This document shows, piece after piece, positions 1 to 6,804 of a DNA stretch of 7,179 nt. The DNA is taken from contig DQCL01000087.1 of the NCBI GenBank assembly GCA_003533975.1, positions 5,735 to 12,913 of the forward strand. Direction: 5' to 3'. The notes under the pieces are model-generated. The model searched no databases and had not been told where the DNA came from. It saw only the letters and a list, made by a program, of their open reading frames with translations. Each line of letters opens with the position of its first letter. The first letter of the stretch is position 1. The position numbers were made by a program, and so were the translations under genes. This DNA is from Octadecabacter sp. Lineage in GTDB: Bacteria; Pseudomonadota; Alphaproteobacteria; Rhodobacterales; Rhodobacteraceae.

Positions 1-165
1 GCCATAGATGCTGGCTTGGTCCATCGTTGTGATGCCTTGCTCAAGGCAGGCTTCGATCTTGGCTTGGACGGTTTTTTTGGGGGGGGCATCCACGTCGCCA
101 AGGGGCCACATACCGCAAACGATGCGGGACAGAGAAAGGTCAGACGTGAAGTTAATGCGTTCCAT
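1..165 (-). CDS. Aldo/keto reductase, N-terminal part (runs off the left edge)
   Basis: These are the first 55 codons of a minus-strand gene whose remainder lies outside the window. The translation begins MERINFTSDLSLSRIVCGMW and continues to an ...EQGITTMDQASIYG segment. That is the N-terminal strand/helix and active-site region of NADPH-dependent aldo/keto reductases, closest in style to the YdhF-like group. The D-x-A-x-x-Y-G motif supplies the family's catalytic Asp (D49) and Tyr (Y54). A full-length member would be roughly 300 residues and cytosolic, reducing carbonyl compounds; the substrate cannot be told. No strong Shine-Dalgarno precedes the ATG at 165. It is read in the same direction as the PhyH-family gene 139 nt upstream, so co-transcription is possible. 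A C8A7 homopolymer run lies in codons 27-31, in frame. The family call is fairly secure; specificity is unknown. Confidence 0.85.
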   Translation of the reverse strand, partial: MERINFTSDLSLSRIVCGMWPLGDVDAPPKKTVQAKIEACLEQGITTMDQASIYG

Positions 166-304
166 TAGATGCGGGGTCCGTTTCCGAGAAGGGGTGCTGG
201 GGTGCCACTTGGGACACGACCATAAGCATGAGGCAATGAACAGGTTTTCAAGTCTGGCATGGGGCGGCACAGAAAAGCGCCGCGATGGGGCAGGCGGTTT
301 CACT

Positions 305-1102
305 TTAGCGGCGATAGAGGATTGGGAACCAATCTTCGCGCAGGCGTTGACCTTGGATCATATCATGGCCCGGGAAGGGCGGTGATGTGGGGCCGGGGCG
401 TTCGGTGTATCGCGCGTCATCGCCCAACAACCGCAGGGAAAATGCGCGGCGGCGGGAGGTCGTTTCATTGCCACGTGCGCCGTGTAGGATGTGGTAGTTA
501 AACGCCACCGCGTCGCCGGCGTCCATTGGATATTCGCAGATTTCCATGCCGTCCGCGTCGGGGTCCGGCACGGGCATGTAGTCGTCTTCGTTCGGGTAAA
601 ACGCAGTTTCGGCAAGCCAGCGGGTTGGCAGAACGGGCTTGGGCCATTTGTGTGATCCTGCAACGCACCGCAACGATGCATCTGTGACAGGATCAAGCGG
701 GGACCAGAAGCTGACCGTTTGCTGGCCTTCAACGAAATAGTAGGGGCCATCCGTGTGCCACGGCGTAGGCTTTGACGTGCCGGGTTCTTTGACAAGTACG
801 TGGTCGTGAAACAGTTGCACGGTTTGGCTTTGCATCAGATCCGCGGCGACCTCGGCTGCCGCGCTGTCACGAATAACGGTTTCAAATTCGGGGATGCGCT
901 GCCAGTTGCAATAGTCATCAAAGAACCGGCCTTTTTCGCCAGACTTTAGGTTTTCGGCGGCGTAGGGGCCGGGCGCGGCCATATTGCGCTCAACGCCGGC
1001 GCGCAGGGTTTCGACGTGGTGTGCGAACAGGCCTTTGATGAGGACCACGCCGTCGCGCTGATAGGCGTCAATATGGTCTTGCGTAATGAGTTTATGTGTC
1101 AT
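305..1102 (-). CDS. Phytanoyl-CoA dioxygenase (PhyH) family Fe(II)/2-oxoglutarate oxygenase
   Basis: This 265-residue protein is a typical bacterial PhyH-family length. Such enzymes use Fe(II), O2 and 2-oxoglutarate to hydroxylate a small molecule in the cytosol. The N-terminus (about residues 7-26, ITQDHIDAYQRDGVVLIKGL) is the standard family opening. The iron-binding triad is visible: H116-x-D118 in PWHTDGPYYF and the distal H207 in NYHILHGA. Arginines 218-220 and R224 just after it sit where the family binds the 2-oxoglutarate carboxylate. No signal peptide or membrane segment is seen. The ATG at 1102 has no Shine-Dalgarno; CCCC directly precedes it. No longer in-frame start exists and the protein start matches the family. 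An inverted repeat lies 16-35 nt upstream. Roseobacter genomes carry many PhyH paralogues of unknown substrate, so true phytanoyl-CoA activity should not be assumed. The downstream aldo/keto reductase may belong to the same pathway, but this is inference. Confidence 0.9.
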   Translation of the reverse strand: MTHKLITQDHIDAYQRDGVVLIKGLFAHHVETLRAGVERNMAAPGPYAAENLKSGEKGRFFDDYCNWQRIPEFETVIRDSAAAEVAADLMQSQTVQLFHDHVLVKEPGTSKPTPWHTDGPYYFVEGQQTVSFWSPLDPVTDASLRCVAGSHKWPKPVLPTRWLAETAFYPNEDDYMPVPDPDADGMEICEYPMDAGDAVAFNYHILHGARGNETTSRRRAFSLRLLGDDARYTERPGPTSPPFPGHDMIQGQRLREDWFPILYRR

Positions 1103-1117
1103 GGGGAGAACGTGGCT

Positions 1118-1137
1118 TTGACGCCGCGTGGCGTCAA
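1118..1137. promoter_or_regulatory. 20-bp inverted repeat between divergent PhyH gene and dusA (possible operator)
   Basis: The arms TTGACGCC (1118-1125) and GGCGTCAA (1130-1137) are perfectly complementary around a GCGT centre. The repeat sits 16 nt upstream of the PhyH-family start and 29 nt upstream of the dusA start. This position suits an operator for a dimeric regulator acting on either divergent promoter. In RNA it would form an 8-bp hairpin with a four-base loop in a 5' untranslated region. No regulator gene is adjacent, so the binding protein is unknown. Confidence 0.4.
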
Positions 1138-1166
1138 GGGATGACAGGGGCCAATCGCAAGGTTAT

Positions 1167-2180
1167 ATGCCCGCCATGAACGTGAATTTACATACAGCTG
1201 CCCGCCTGAGCGTGGCCCCGATGATGGACTGGACGGATCGTCATTGCCGTTACATGCATCGTCTGCTGTCGCGTCGCACGTTGTTGTATACGGAAATGGT
1301 AACGTCGCCTGCATTGGTGCGCGGGGATGCACGCTATTTGTTGCGGTTTGACCCTAGCGAACAGCCTGTGGCCTTGCAGCTTGGTGGGTCCGATCCTGTT
1401 GAATTGGCGCAGGCTGCCGTGATGGGGGCTGAGGTTGGTTATCCTGAGATTAACCTCAACTGTGGGTGCCCATCTGATCGGGTGCAATCGGGGGCATTTG
1501 GCGCTGTGTTGATGAAGCAGCCTGCGCTGGTGGCTGAATGTTGTGCTGCGATGATTGCCGCGCAACCTGCTGAAGTGACTGTAAAATGTCGCATCGGTGT
1601 GGATGATCAGGACCCTGAAGAGGTGTTGCCCGAGTTTTTGGCACGTATCGTCGGGGCGGGTGTCACGCGCGTGACGATCCATGCGCGTAAAGCGTGGTTG
1701 CAGGGGCTTTCGCCAAAAGAAAACCGTGATGTGCCGCCATTGGACTATGATCTGGTGCACCGCATGAAGGGTTTGTTTCCGAACCTGCATATCTCAATCA
1801 ATGGTGGCGTTGCGAGCTTGCAGCACGCCAAGGAATTACTGGATGCGGGCCTTGATGGTGTGATGATCGGGCGTGCGGCCTATCACAATCCGACGGATAT
1901 TCTGCAAGCGGCGGATGCCTTGATCTGGGGCGAGGAAATGGGACCTGAGCCTGTCGATGTGGTCATGCAGATGCGCGACTACATTGAGGCACACATGGCC
2001 GATACCACGCGCGGTGGCGGCAAGCTGATGCCCGTTGCTAAGCCAATGCTGGGACTGTTTGCCGGGCGCCCGGGCGCACGCCAATGGCGGCGCTACCTGT
2101 CCGAGAACGCGCATCTTGAAGGGGCTGGGTGGTCTGTGATTGAGGGTGCCTTGGCTGCAATGGAACGAACAGCCGCATAA
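1167..2180 (+). CDS. dusA: tRNA-dihydrouridine(20/20a) synthase DusA
   Basis: DusA is a cytosolic FMN- and NADPH-dependent enzyme that reduces uridine to dihydrouridine at positions 20/20a in the tRNA D-loop. The protein is 337 residues (334 from the alternative ATG at 1176), the usual DusA length. The FMN-binding TIM barrel opens with SVAPMMDWTDRHCRYMHRLL, the DusA signature, followed by YTEMVTSPALVRGD. The catalytic cysteine is in NLNCGCPSDRVQSGAFGA (about C101). Later barrel motifs are VTVKCRIGVDD, TIHARKAWLQGLSPKENR (substrate/flavin pocket) and the phosphate-binding region SINGGVA...DGVMIGRAAYHNP. AAGG at 1159-1162 lies 4 nt before ATG 1167; ATG 1176, 9 nt later, gives a start more like homologues and cannot be excluded. 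A longer GTG-started frame from 1128 overlaps the upstream inverted repeat and is unlikely. The TauE-family gene starts 54 nt downstream in the same direction. Confidence 0.95.
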   Translation: MPAMNVNLHTAARLSVAPMMDWTDRHCRYMHRLLSRRTLLYTEMVTSPALVRGDARYLLRFDPSEQPVALQLGGSDPVELAQAAVMGAEVGYPEINLNCGCPSDRVQSGAFGAVLMKQPALVAECCAAMIAAQPAEVTVKCRIGVDDQDPEEVLPEFLARIVGAGVTRVTIHARKAWLQGLSPKENRDVPPLDYDLVHRMKGLFPNLHISINGGVASLQHAKELLDAGLDGVMIGRAAYHNPTDILQAADALIWGEEMGPEPVDVVMQMRDYIEAHMADTTRGGGKLMPVAKPMLGLFAGRPGARQWRRYLSENAHLEGAGWSVIEGALAAMERTAA

Positions 2181-2234
2181 GGGTTGTTGCCGCCGCACAC
2201 ATGCGCAATGTTAGCCTAACACTTGGAGCACCTT

Positions 2235-3053
2235 ATGCCTGAAATATCTGTTCTTTTACCGCTCATTGGATTGCTTATGGTGATCGGCGCGTTTGCTGGC
2301 GTTTTGGCTGGATTGCTCGGGGTTGGCGGCGGCATCGTATTGGTGCCAGCGTTCTTTTATGCCTTCTCATCGCTTGGCTATGACAGCCCGCAGTTGATGC
2401 AAATCTGTTTGGCGACGTCGCTAGCGACGATCATCGTGACATCGCTGAGGTCACTGAATTCGCACAATAAAAAGGGCGCGGTGGAATGGGATATTCTGCG
2501 CGGTTGGGGTTTGGGCATTGTCATCGGGGCCATAGTTGGCGTGGCAGTGGCAACGCAATTGCGCTCTGTTGTTCTGCAAGCATTATTTGGCGGCTTGGGC
2601 ATTTGCATCGGGCTTTATATGGCGTTCGGCAAGTCGGACTGGCGGCTTGGGGATGGGATGCCAAAAGGCGCATTTCGCGCGGTTGGGTCACCTATTATCG
2701 GATTTCTATCGGTCTTGATGGGCATTGGCGGCGGCAGCTTTGGGGTGCCGACGATGACATTGTTTGGCGTGCCGATCCATCGCGCGGTGGCCACGGCGTC
2801 AGGCTACGGTGTGATTATCGCGACACCGGCAGTGATCGGGTTCTTGTTCGCTGATATTGAGGTCGCTCCGCCGCTGACGGTGGGGGCGGTAAACTTTGGC
2901 GCGTTTGGTGTGGTGGTTTGTATGACATTGATCACCGCTCCGTGGGGCGCGGCATTGGCGCACCGGATGGACCCGAAGCCGCTGAAGCGGGTGTTCGGGC
3001 TTTTCCTGATATTGGTGGCGCTGAATATGTTGCGTAAGGTCGTTTTGGGCTAA
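2235..3053 (+). CDS. TauE/SafE family membrane exporter (putative sulfite/organosulfonate or related anion exporter)
   Basis: This is a 272-residue, highly hydrophobic inner-membrane protein with about eight predicted transmembrane segments. It has the internal duplication typical of TauE/SafE (DUF81): the first half carries LLGVGGGIVLVPAF (about 27-40) and the second half MGIGGGSFGVPTM (about 162-174). Family members are linked to export or uptake of sulfite, sulfoacetate, taurine-derived compounds and other small anions. The substrate cannot be inferred here because no sulfonate-metabolism gene is adjacent. The ATG at 2235 is chosen because GGAG at 2225-2228 lies 6 nt upstream; the TTG at 2223 would overlap that ribosome binding site. 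The gene follows dusA by 54 nt with no obvious terminator and could be read through from it. Its stop codon overlaps that of the convergent DUF1289 gene. Confidence 0.9.
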   Translation: MPEISVLLPLIGLLMVIGAFAGVLAGLLGVGGGIVLVPAFFYAFSSLGYDSPQLMQICLATSLATIIVTSLRSLNSHNKKGAVEWDILRGWGLGIVIGAIVGVAVATQLRSVVLQALFGGLGICIGLYMAFGKSDWRLGDGMPKGAFRAVGSPIIGFLSVLMGIGGGSFGVPTMTLFGVPIHRAVATASGYGVIIATPAVIGFLFADIEVAPPLTVGAVNFGAFGVVVCMTLITAPWGAALAHRMDPKPLKRVFGLFLILVALNMLRKVVLG

Positions 3054-3289
3054 CGTTTCAACCGCGCGGCGCGACCACCGCGACGTTTGCTGATCAGCTT
3101 TGTGCGGTTGGGCAGGTCGTCCATCACTGCTTTACGCGCATTGCTAGACAGGCTGGACCACACACCGATTTCATCAATCGAACGCAAACAGCCGGTACAC
3201 AGGCGCGAGTCCGGCTGGATCACGCAGATATTGATACAGGGGCTTTCGATTTCGTTCCGTTTCCAAATGCCGTCTGTGTCTTCTGTCAT
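3050..3289 (-). CDS. DUF1289 domain-containing small Cys-rich protein
   Basis: This 79-residue protein matches the short DUF1289 family (YdhL/Fe-S-like), common in Proteobacteria and of unknown function. Four cysteines (C18, C22, C31, C34) are arranged as SPCINIC...LCTGCLRSIDEI. This CxxxC...CxxC pattern is consistent with binding zinc or an Fe-S cluster, although that is inference. The C-terminus is strongly basic (KLISKRRGGRAARLKR), which could contact nucleic acid. It is the last gene of the ccmI-ruvX-DUF1289 operon. Its ATG overlaps the ruvX stop as ATGA, so translational coupling is likely. The stop overlaps the TauE-family stop on the other strand. Confidence 0.88.
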   Translation of the reverse strand: MTEDTDGIWKRNEIESPCINICVIQPDSRLCTGCLRSIDEIGVWSSLSSNARKAVMDDLPNRTKLISKRRGGRAARLKR

Positions 3290-3762
3290 GATGCGTTCCG
3301 CACGTGGCTGAGGCGATCAAGCAAGCCTTGCAGGATGATGCTTGCGGCGACGTTGTCGATACGTTCGGCGCGGCGTTTGCGGGACAGGTCGGCTTCAAGC
3401 ATGGCGCGATCAGCGGCGACGGAGGACAGGCGTTCGTCCCAGTAGGTGATTGGCAGCTCGGTCAGGCGGGTAAGGTTGCGGGCAAACGCGCGGGTGGATT
3501 GTACGCGCGGCCCCTCAGAGCCGTCCATATTGCGCGGTAGCCCAAGCACGATGCCTGCGATATTGCGGTGTGCAGTGATTTCAAACAGGCGCGCGGCGTC
3601 TGCCTGAAATTTGGTGCGTTTGATCGTTTCAAGCGGTGATGCAATGGTCAGCATCGCATCCGACACAGCCACGCCGATGGTTTTGGTGCCTAGATCAAGC
3701 CCAGCAAGGGGCGCGTAACTGGGCAGGGCGTCGGCAAATTCAGTCACGTCTTCAAAGATCAT
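3286..3762 (-). CDS. ruvX: RuvX/YqgF, Holliday junction resolvase-like / pre-16S rRNA nuclease
   Basis: The protein is 158 residues, the usual YqgF length, with an RNase H-like fold. Family members are described as a putative Holliday junction resolvase and as the nuclease maturing the 5' end of 16S rRNA. The motifs appear in order: GLDLGTKTIGVAVSD (21-35, D23 as the first metal ligand), IVLGLPRNMDGSEGPR (71-86), YWDERLSS (108-114, E110) and RIDNVAASIILQGLL (134-148, D136). The acidic triad is therefore intact. The ATG at 3762 overlaps the ccmI stop by ATGA, and the stop overlaps the DUF1289 start in the same way. Translation of the three genes is probably coupled, and no separate promoter is needed. 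A short N-terminal extension before the first strand is common in alphaproteobacterial members. Confidence 0.95.
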   Translation of the reverse strand: MIFEDVTEFADALPSYAPLAGLDLGTKTIGVAVSDAMLTIASPLETIKRTKFQADAARLFEITAHRNIAGIVLGLPRNMDGSEGPRVQSTRAFARNLTRLTELPITYWDERLSSVAADRAMLEADLSRKRRAERIDNVAASIILQGLLDRLSHVRNAS

Positions 3763-4982
3763 TCGATCAGGCCTGCCTCTTGTGCGGCGCGGCGAACGAT
3801 TTGCACAGCTTGGATGTCGGCACCAAAAATGGTCTCGGCCTCAGCTAGAACGGTTAGGGCGGTTTCGTTTTCACCCAAGATCGCAAGGGATGAAACGAGG
3901 CGGGCCCAGTCTTGCGGCGGGCCGCCCTCAGATGCGAGGCGGTCTGCCAATTGGCTGACCATGCCTTGGATCATTTGCTGGCGCTCTTCTGTGGTCATGT
4001 CTTCTGCGGCTTCGAGGTCAGCGTTGGACGGGCCGCGTTGCTCGGGGAGGGCGTAATCCATACCCAATTGCGCGGCGATGTCAGAAATCTGGCTCGCTGC
4101 AAAATCCCAGTACATGGTATCCTGTTCGCCGTTCTCAACCACATTGCGCCAGAAATTAAAGGCGCGATCTGGGCGGTCATTTTGAGCATAAAGCAAACCC
4201 GCATAATAGAGCGCGGGTGTGCTTTCAGGGTTGTTTTGCAAGATGCGTACCGTAATCGTTTCCGCCTCGGGGGAGACATATCCTTGTGTGCCGATCACAA
4301 GGAAGTCGAGGAGGCGCACGTAATCGGCCTCAGTTACGGTGTCACCCAGAAGGGCAATGGTGCGTTCTTGTGCGCGTGCGGCGCGTTGCATGTTTCCGAC
4401 GCTGGCTTCCACTTGGGCGAGGTAGGCCCACGCCTGTACCTCGTCCGCACGCTCAAACGCTGCGGCGCGTAGGGCCTGCAAGATTTCAGCGGTTTCAGGC
4501 TCGGCAAGTGAAATGGAATCAAATTCTGGGCTGTCGGCCTCTGCTTCAAGTTGGGAAGGGCGGTTGGCGCGACGTTCTTCGCCGATCGCGATTCGCTCGG
4601 CGCGTGGTACGTCTCCGTAACCTGCCGCACCTAATTCCCAATAGAGTCCGCCTGCACCGGCGATGAGTGCCGCCGCCAAAATCAACGCGACTGCACGGCT
4701 AACGCGCTGGGGCGCACCGGTTGAGGTCGCACGGGCGTTCGCATCGGCTGTGAGCAATCGGCGCGACACTTCGGTGCGGGTGCGCTCGGCCTCAGCCTCA
4801 TCCAGGACGCCGCGTGCAAGGTCGCGGTCCACTTCCAGCAATTGGTCGCGGTAAATGTTGATGTCGGTGTCTTCGGCTGCCTCGCGCGTGCGGCCGCGCC
4901 ATAGCGGGGTAAACACTGCGCCAACTGCCAGCACTGCAAGTACCACGCATGTTAGCCCGAAGATGATAAGTTCATTGTTCAT
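3759..4982 (-). CDS. ccmI: c-type cytochrome biogenesis protein CcmI
   Basis: CcmI is an inner-membrane component of System I cytochrome c maturation. It holds the C-terminus of apocytochrome c and delivers it to the CcmF/CcmH haem-ligation complex. The 407-residue protein shows the CcmI layout: a first transmembrane segment (about 5-27), then a cytoplasmic heptad-rich region including IYRDQLLEVDRDLARGVLDE (43-62), the conserved CcmI-1 signature. A second transmembrane segment (about 97-117) ends in LYWELGAAGYGDVP, typical of the family. A long periplasmic domain follows with TPR-like helices (about 165-300) and a C-terminal helical part. The ATG at 4982 is chosen because MNNELIIFGL is a normal CcmI start, although its Shine-Dalgarno is weak; the in-frame extension to 5192 is non-homologous and would overlap soxB. 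It heads the ccmI-ruvX-DUF1289 operon, divergent from soxB. The other ccm genes are not in the window. Confidence 0.92.
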   Translation of the reverse strand: MNNELIIFGLTCVVLAVLAVGAVFTPLWRGRTREAAEDTDINIYRDQLLEVDRDLARGVLDEAEAERTRTEVSRRLLTADANARATSTGAPQRVSRAVALILAAALIAGAGGLYWELGAAGYGDVPRAERIAIGEERRANRPSQLEAEADSPEFDSISLAEPETAEILQALRAAAFERADEVQAWAYLAQVEASVGNMQRAARAQERTIALLGDTVTEADYVRLLDFLVIGTQGYVSPEAETITVRILQNNPESTPALYYAGLLYAQNDRPDRAFNFWRNVVENGEQDTMYWDFAASQISDIAAQLGMDYALPEQRGPSNADLEAAEDMTTEERQQMIQGMVSQLADRLASEGGPPQDWARLVSSLAILGENETALTVLAEAETIFGADIQAVQIVRRAAQEAGLIE

Positions 4983-5151
4983 GCCGCAAGATGTAGTCGT
5001 TTGACGCGCCCGAAAAAAGGGACAATCGTGTGAAGTGTTGCGGCCAAAGGGCGCGTGTCGCAAACTGATGTCTTTATGCCGCTGGGAGTATCCACTTTTT
5101 CCCCAATCGGCCCAGAAGAAATAGAGATGATTCACTGTCGAGGGGACAGAC
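4983..5151. promoter_or_regulatory. Divergent ccmI/soxB intergenic region
   Basis: This 169-nt spacer separates two divergent genes, so it should hold promoters for both the ccmI operon and the sarcosine oxidase operon. A TTGACG hexamer at 5001-5006 faces soxB, but no matching -10 box stands at 16-18 nt. I therefore assign no promoter positions. GAGGGGA at 5140-5146 serves as the soxB ribosome binding site. No clear operator-like palindrome is seen. Confidence 0.4.
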
Positions 5152-6396
5152 ATGCGCCGCTTTTCCGCTTTTGCCATTGCCCGTGAAGCCACACGTTACC
5201 ATTCCGGTTGGGAACGCCATTGGCGCAGTCCGACGCCGAAGAAGAAATATGATGCGATTATCGTGGGTGCCGGAGGGCATGGGCTGGCGACGGCGTGGCA
5301 CTTGGGCAAGCACTACGGCATCACCAACGTCGCGATTATCGAAAAGGGTTGGCTGGGTGGCGGCAACACGGGGCGTAATACGACCATCATCCGGTCCAAC
5401 TATCTGCAAGACCCGTCTGCGGCGATCTATGAGAAGTCGCGGTCCTTGTATGAAACCATGTCGCAGGATTTGAACTACAACGTCATGTTTAGCCCACGCG
5501 GTGTGATCATGCTGGCACAAACCCACCACGAGGTGCGGGGCTATCAACGCACGGCCCACGCCAATGCGTTGCAGGGGGTGACGACGGAATGGATTAATCC
5601 TGCACGGGTGAAGGAACTGTGCCCGATCATGAATATTGAGGGGCCGCGGTATCCTGTCTTAGGTGGGTTGTGGCAGGCACGGGGCGGCACGGCGCGTCAC
5701 GATGCGGTTGCATGGGGCTATGCGCGGGCCTGTTCTGACATGGGCATGGACATCATCCAGCAATGCGAAGTCACGGGTGTGCGCACTGAGGGCGGTAAGG
5801 TTGTCGGCGTAGACACGACCAAAGGCGCGATTGATTGTGACAAGCTCGGGATGGTTGTCGCAGGCCACGCGAGCCATTTGGCGGATATGGCGGGCTTTAG
5901 GCTGCCGATGGAATCTGTGGCGTTGCAGGCCTTGGTGTCTGAACCGATCAAGCCTTGCATGGATATCGTTGTGATGGCGAACACGGTGCATGGGTATTTG
6001 TCCCAGTCCGATAAGGGCGAAATGGTGATTGGCGGTGGCACGGACGGGTTCAACAACTACACCCAGCGCGGATCATTCCACCACGTTGAGGAAACCGTGC
6101 GGGCGTTGAACGAGACGTTTCCTATTCTCAGTCGCCTGAAGATGCTGCGTCAGTGGGGTGGGATTGTGGATGTAACGGGGGATCGATCCCCGATTTTGTC
6201 TAAGACACCCATTGGGGGCGTCTTCGTGAACTGTGGCTGGGGCACTGGCGGGTTCAAGGCCATTCCGGGGTCCGGTTTTGCGATGGCAGAGCTCATGGCC
6301 AAAGGCGCGTCACCGCTGACGGATGAGTTTTCGATGTATCGGTTCAGGGAAGGCAAGTTCATTGATGAGAGCGTTGCTGCGGGGGTTGCGCACTGA
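5152..6396 (+). CDS. soxB: Sarcosine oxidase subunit beta, heterotetrameric type
   Basis: This is the flavin-carrying beta subunit of cytosolic tetrameric sarcosine oxidase. The enzyme oxidises sarcosine to glycine and H2O2 and passes the one-carbon unit to tetrahydrofolate via the alpha subunit. The 414 residues match the family length. The N-terminus MRRFSAFAIAREA...GWERHWRSP is characteristic. The FAD-binding Rossmann motif is IIVGAGGHGLATAWHL (36-51) with the ribose-binding acid E64. GGGNTGRNTTIIRSNY (69-84) follows. The covalent-FMN histidine of the family maps to H183 in GGTARHDAVAWGY. The C-terminal flavin motif WGTGGFKAIPGSGFAMAEL is intact. ATG 5152 is preceded by GAGGGGA (5140-5146). 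soxB is normally followed closely by soxD, soxA and soxG; here soxD begins 757 nt after the soxB stop, with a small gene between. The stop overlaps an ATG (TGATG), but the frame beyond it is not convincing as a gene. Confidence 0.96.
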   Translation: MRRFSAFAIAREATRYHSGWERHWRSPTPKKKYDAIIVGAGGHGLATAWHLGKHYGITNVAIIEKGWLGGGNTGRNTTIIRSNYLQDPSAAIYEKSRSLYETMSQDLNYNVMFSPRGVIMLAQTHHEVRGYQRTAHANALQGVTTEWINPARVKELCPIMNIEGPRYPVLGGLWQARGGTARHDAVAWGYARACSDMGMDIIQQCEVTGVRTEGGKVVGVDTTKGAIDCDKLGMVVAGHASHLADMAGFRLPMESVALQALVSEPIKPCMDIVVMANTVHGYLSQSDKGEMVIGGGTDGFNNYTQRGSFHHVEETVRALNETFPILSRLKMLRQWGGIVDVTGDRSPILSKTPIGGVFVNCGWGTGGFKAIPGSGFAMAELMAKGASPLTDEFSMYRFREGKFIDESVAAGVAH

Positions 6397-6618
6397 TGAT
6401 CAATTGCAATGCTGCCGCCGGCGAGCGGTTTCATACCTATATTCCATTCGGCAAACCCTCCAATGCACGTAAGCAAGGCAGCATTCCTCTGGCGGGTCCC
6501 TTCGAGGCGGTTATAGGCGCGGGCGCGGCTGGGCCGACCACGGGTGGGCTGTTCGGGCTTGCTGAGAGTGACGAACTTGACACGGAGGGCCGTGCTCGTG
6601 GTGCCTCTGATGCACAAT

Positions 6619-6660
6619 CGGCCCTCCCGGGGGGGAGGTCGGGCCGGGCGCGTTCGCGCC
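6619..6660 (+). promoter_or_regulatory. Back-to-back GC-rich stem-loops inside the sox operon
   Basis: The first hairpin pairs CGGC (6619-6622) with GCCG (6643-6646) and CCTCCC (6623-6628) with GGGAGG (6633-6638). It has a GGGG loop and a TCGG bulge on the 3' side. The second follows directly: GGCGC (6647-6651) with GCGCC (6656-6660) around GTTC. No U-tract follows, so this is not a canonical intrinsic terminator. It could pause RNA polymerase, protect an upstream mRNA end from exonucleases (favouring soxB mRNA) or be part of a larger fold. The role is inferred; the pairing is read directly. Confidence 0.4.
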
Positions 6661-6797
6661 GGAGGGCAGCATCGGTGGGTTTGGCAGATTTAAGCCGACG
6701 GAACCAAGGGCGACGGGCCACCTCTCGCCCAAATGCTCCGGCGATTTCCGCTTATGTTCCTATGCGCGTAAAACCCGCCATTCTGTCCCTTCCCAAT

Positions 6798-6804
6798 AAG
6801 GAGG
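6798..6804 (+). promoter_or_regulatory. Strong ribosome binding site of the small membrane-protein gene
   Basis: AAGGAGG is a full match to the anti-Shine-Dalgarno and lies 7 nt before the ATG at 6812. It is the best ribosome binding site of the genes complete in this window. It fixes the start of the 70-codon gene and is the main argument that the gene is real. Confidence 0.8.

Noticed and set aside
8..385. Plus-strand frame of 125 codons at the left edge
   Set aside because: It lies antisense to the aldo/keto reductase start and the PhyH-family 3' end, which both have clear family motifs.
1188..1790. Minus-strand frame of 200 codons inside dusA
   Set aside because: It is a shadow of dusA: His/Arg/Gln-rich composition, no domain, and fully overlapped by an unmistakable gene.
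4983..5192. N-terminal extension of ccmI up to an ATG at 5192
   Set aside because: The added 70 residues do not resemble CcmI, which starts directly at the membrane segment. The extension would also overlap the soxB start.
5074..5559. Minus-strand frame of 161 codons over the soxB 5' end
   Set aside because: It is antisense to the conserved FAD-binding region of soxB, with no ribosome binding site or recognisable product.
6577..6605. TTGACA at 6577-6582 as a -35 box of an internal promoter
   Set aside because: No plausible -10 element lies 16-18 nt downstream (the bases there are GC-rich), and the hexamer overlaps a stem-loop arm.
6150..6617. Minus-strand frame of 155 codons across the soxB end and the spacer
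   Set aside because: About half is antisense to conserved soxB sequence, and the product shows no family motif. The overlapping minus-strand frames at 6437-6721 and 6511-6732 are equally featureless.
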